Source: Comamonas sp. lk
GTDB taxonomy: Bacteria > Pseudomonadota > Gammaproteobacteria > Burkholderiales > Burkholderiaceae_C
DNA: 15,365 nt
Assembly: GCA_945901215.1 (NCBI GenBank)
Contig: CAMDKE010000022.1
Span: 1-15,365, forward strand
Reading direction: 5' to 3'
Shown: positions 13,777-15,365 of the stretch, one piece after another
Position numbering within the stretch: the stretch's first letter is position 1
Layout: the number at the start of each line of letters is the position of its first letter
Position numbers and translations under genes: made by a program
Notes under the pieces: model-generated
The model's database searches: none
Seen by the model: the letters and a program-made list of their open reading frames with translations, nothing else
Told to the model about the DNA's origin: nothing

Positions 13777-14970
13777 CTACAAGGTATGTCCCATTCTTGT
13801 CTTCTTGGTAGCGAGGTATGAGCGGTTTTCATCGGTCGGCGTCGTGTGCAGCGCCACCTTCTCCGAGATGCACAGACCGAACTCCTCGATGCAGCGGTAC
13901 TTGGCCGGGTTGTTGGTCAAAAGGCGCATGCTGGTGATGCCCAGGTCCTGCAGAATTTTTGCGCCCACGGTGTAGTCGCGCGAGTCCACCTCCAGCCCCA
14001 ATTGAAGGTTGGCATCCACTGTGTCAAAGCCATCATCCTGCAAGGCGTAGGCGCGCAGCTTGTGCGTGAGGCCAATGCCGCGCCCTTCATGCCCACGCAG
14101 ATAGACCACCACCCCGCTTCCCGCACGACCGATGGCTGCAAGGGATGCTTCTAGTTGTTGGCGGCAATCGCAACGCAGCGAGCCAAAGGTGTCACCGGTA
14201 AGGCATTCCGAGTGCACCCGCACCAGCACATCTTTCTGGTGCTTCACGTTGCCCATCACCATAACGAGGTGTTCGTGCAGGCTGTCGGGTGCCTGGTAGA
14301 CATGGGCTGTAAACATGCCGTGGCGCGTGGGAATGCGCGCCTCAGATTCCTTGCGAACATCGGCCTGCGCCAGCCGGAAAGCGACCAAATCCGCGATCGT
14401 GATCATGGGCAGGCCATGCGTCCGAACAAAGACCTCGAGGTCCTTGCGCCTCGACATGGATCCGTCTTCATTGACGATTTCCGCAAGCACGCCACCGGGA
14501 CGCAAGCCAGCAAGCACGGCCAGGTCCACAGTGGCCTCGGTGTGGCCACGACGCTCCAACACCCCTGCGGGGGCTGCGCGCAGCGGGAACACATGGCCGG
14601 GCCGGTTGAAATCCGAGGAGCCGACCAATGGGTCAACCAGGGCGCGGATGGTGGCGCCGCGGTCCGCTGCCGAAATGCCGGTGGTGGTGTCATGGCGGTA
14701 GTCGACGGTAACGGTGTAGGCGGTACCCATGGAGTCCGAGTTGCGCTCCACCATCAAGGGTAGCTCCAGCGCATCCAGGCGCTCGCCGGGCAGTGCAACA
14801 CAAAGCATGCCGCTGGTGTGACGCACCATGAAAGCTACGGCTTCGGTGGTGGCATGTTCGGCGGCAAGAATCAGGTCACCCTCGTTTTCGCGGTCCTCGT
14901 CGTCCACAACGACCAGCATTTGGCCTCGGGCAAATGCAGCAAGGGCTTCCTTAATCGGGGTGAATGTCAT
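13777..14970 (-). CDS. ribBA: Bifunctional 3,4-dihydroxy-2-butanone-4-phosphate synthase / GTP cyclohydrolase II
   Basis: A 397-residue fusion catalysing the two entry reactions of riboflavin synthesis. Residues 1-205 are the RibB domain, with DDEDRENEGDLI (23-34), NRPGHVFPL and the catalytic GHTEATVDLA (142-151). Residues about 210-397 are the RibA domain: zinc ligands Cys256, Cys267 and Cys269 in HSECLTGDTFGSLRCDC, then RGHEGRGIGL (292-301), DTVDANLQLG, and RLLTNNPAKY. Both active sites look complete, unlike fusions with a decayed RibA half. The RGHEGRGIGL and DTVDANL variants differ from the enterobacterial HQEGRGIGL form and recall actinobacterial RibA. The frame extends to 15201, but ATG 14970 is the start: AAGGA lies five bases before it and family homology begins there. 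It stands apart from the other rib genes, so it may be an extra copy. No FMN riboswitch is visible upstream. Confidence 0.95.
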   Translation of the reverse strand: MTFTPIKEALAAFARGQMLVVVDDEDRENEGDLILAAEHATTEAVAFMVRHTSGMLCVALPGERLDALELPLMVERNSDSMGTAYTVTVDYRHDTTTGISAADRGATIRALVDPLVGSSDFNRPGHVFPLRAAPAGVLERRGHTEATVDLAVLAGLRPGGVLAEIVNEDGSMSRRKDLEVFVRTHGLPMITIADLVAFRLAQADVRKESEARIPTRHGMFTAHVYQAPDSLHEHLVMVMGNVKHQKDVLVRVHSECLTGDTFGSLRCDCRQQLEASLAAIGRAGSGVVVYLRGHEGRGIGLTHKLRAYALQDDGFDTVDANLQLGLEVDSRDYTVGAKILQDLGITSMRLLTNNPAKYRCIEEFGLCISEKVALHTTPTDENRSYLATKKTRMGHTL

Positions 14971-15044
14971 ACAGGTCCTTAGTTTGAATTGGCAGCAAAC
15001 AAGTGCTGCGCACATCCATGACAAGCCAGATGCGTGCCCACAAG

Positions 15045-15138
15045 TTGCGACCATTGAAATCAATGACTTAGCAGCAACACCGCCCGCGTGAACCGTCCAT
15101 TGCGACAGCACAGTGTCGCAAGCACAGAGTTTGCGACA
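15045..15138. repeat. TTGCGACA octamer array
   Basis: TTGCGACA occurs at 15100-15107, as its reverse complement TGTCGCAA at 15114-15121, and again at 15131-15138. A near copy, TTGCGACC, lies at 15045-15052. The spacer GCACAG is also repeated after the first two copies. The array lies in the gap between the divergent ribBA and the gene starting at 15217, where regulatory sites are expected. It could serve as paired operator half-sites or as RNA stems. Confidence 0.75.
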
Positions 15139-15146
15139 CATTTTTT
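15113..15146 (+). terminator. Strong terminator/attenuator-like hairpin
   Basis: GTGTCGCAA (15113-15121) pairs perfectly with TTGCGACAC (15131-15139) across a nine-base loop, followed by A and six T's (15141-15146). On the plus strand this has the form of an intrinsic terminator. It lies about 70 bases upstream of the rightward gene at 15217 and downstream of no rightward gene, so it may act as an attenuator or be a DNA operator. The copy at 15100-15107 can pair with 15114-15121 instead, which would prevent the terminator stem. Confidence 0.5.
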
Positions 15147-15169
15147 CGCTGCTATCCCCTGCAATCCGA

Positions 15170-15185
15170 CGCCAAGGTCTTGGCG
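15170..15185. promoter_or_regulatory. 16-bp dyad CGCCAAG-GT-CTTGGCG
   Basis: Two perfect 7-bp arms, CGCCAAG and CTTGGCG, flank a two-base centre. The centre is too short for an RNA loop without losing pairs, so a DNA-binding site for a dimeric regulator is the better reading. It sits 31 bases before the start of the gene at 15217. Confidence 0.5.
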
Positions 15186-15216
15186 CGTTGTTCGCACGCA
15201 CAAGGGAGGCCGCGCG

Positions 15217-15365
15217 ATGCTGTGTCCTGCACCAGCAGCAAAGAAATCCAGCATGTCACCGTCTGAAAAGCCCCGGTTGGCTTATGGCCCCAGCCACTCA
15301 CAAATGCCCTTAGATGGCTCGCTGGGGGCGGTGAATAGCCGGCTGTTAATTGGCGTTTTCCAAAG
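15217..15365 (+). CDS. N-terminal part of an unidentified rightward gene (partial)
   Basis: A rightward frame starts at ATG 15217 and remains open for 49 codons to the window end. The start is well supported by GGGAGG seven bases upstream; a second in-frame ATG at 15253 has only a weak site. The visible protein begins MLCPAPAAKKSSMSP, continues with SEKPRLAYGPSHSQMPLDG and ends in AVNSRLLIGVFQ, with no signal peptide or recognisable domain. It is divergent from ribBA and shares its dyad-rich upstream region. I cannot assign a function from 49 residues. Confidence 0.6.
   Translation, partial: MLCPAPAAKKSSMSPSEKPRLAYGPSHSQMPLDGSLGAVNSRLLIGVFQ

Noticed and set aside
14971..15201. Longer N-terminus for RibBA from 15201
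   Set aside because: The extra 77 residues are Cys- and Arg-rich, unlike the family, and ATG 14970 has a good ribosome site and begins the family homology.
14971..15216. FMN riboswitch upstream of ribBA
   Set aside because: Neither strand shows the conserved FMN-aptamer core (such as an ACCGGCGGT-like element); only the TTGCGACA dyads are present.
1..15365. CRISPR array, insertion sequence or integrase
   Set aside because: No regularly spaced repeats, no transposase or recombinase motifs and no terminal inverted repeats were found on either strand.

Overview
The window looks like a chromosomal segment of a betaproteobacterium of the order Burkholderiales, probably Comamonadaceae. The reasons are moderately high GC with GC-rich third codon positions, purine-rich Shine-Dalgarno sites (AAGGAG, AGGA, GGGAGG), and the mix of a LysR regulator, cupin/GMC oxidoreductase, fumarylacetoacetate-hydrolase-fold hydratase, Old Yellow Enzyme and fused RibBA. 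The species assignment is an inference from gene style, not from a database search.

Left part (1-3637): a partial leftward gene with a clear upstream dyad, a leftward LysR regulator, and a divergent rightward pair of a small DUF861-type cupin and a choline-dehydrogenase-like GMC flavoenzyme that overlap by 4 bp (ATGA). This is the usual layout of a LysR-controlled catabolic unit; its substrate cannot be read from the sequence. A leftward secreted, PQQ-dependent sorbosone/glucose-dehydrogenase-like lipoprotein (3799-5154) follows, converging on the GMC gene.

Middle part (about 5155-8595): a more accessory-looking stretch. It holds a DUF2130 coiled-coil/nuclease-fold protein with an internal 69-residue duplication and an AAA ATPase with a C-terminal DUF4143/PD-(D/E)XK-like domain. 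They are separated by a 274-bp spacer with a hairpin and a 22-bp-spaced direct repeat just before the ATPase start. Short gene-like remnants lie in the gaps.

Right-middle part (8596-12911): three leftward genes, namely a 2-keto-4-pentenoate-hydratase-like protein, an Old-Yellow-Enzyme-type flavin oxidoreductase and an exported SUMF1/formylglycine-generating-enzyme-like protein. The last is divergent from a rightward 336-residue protein of a family I do not recognise.

Right end (12912-15365): a stand-alone BLUF blue-light sensor (rightward) converges on a leftward bifunctional riboflavin gene ribBA. The start of a further rightward gene at 15217, running off the window and preceded by a strong Shine-Dalgarno site, is divergent from ribBA. 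The 246 bp between them is the most structured non-coding DNA in the window: three exact copies of the octamer TTGCGACA in alternating orientation that can form two mutually exclusive hairpins, the second followed by six T's, plus a second 16-bp dyad. A flavin sensor, two flavin enzymes (GMC, Old Yellow Enzyme) and flavin synthesis occur in one window, but nothing in the sequence proves that they are co-regulated.
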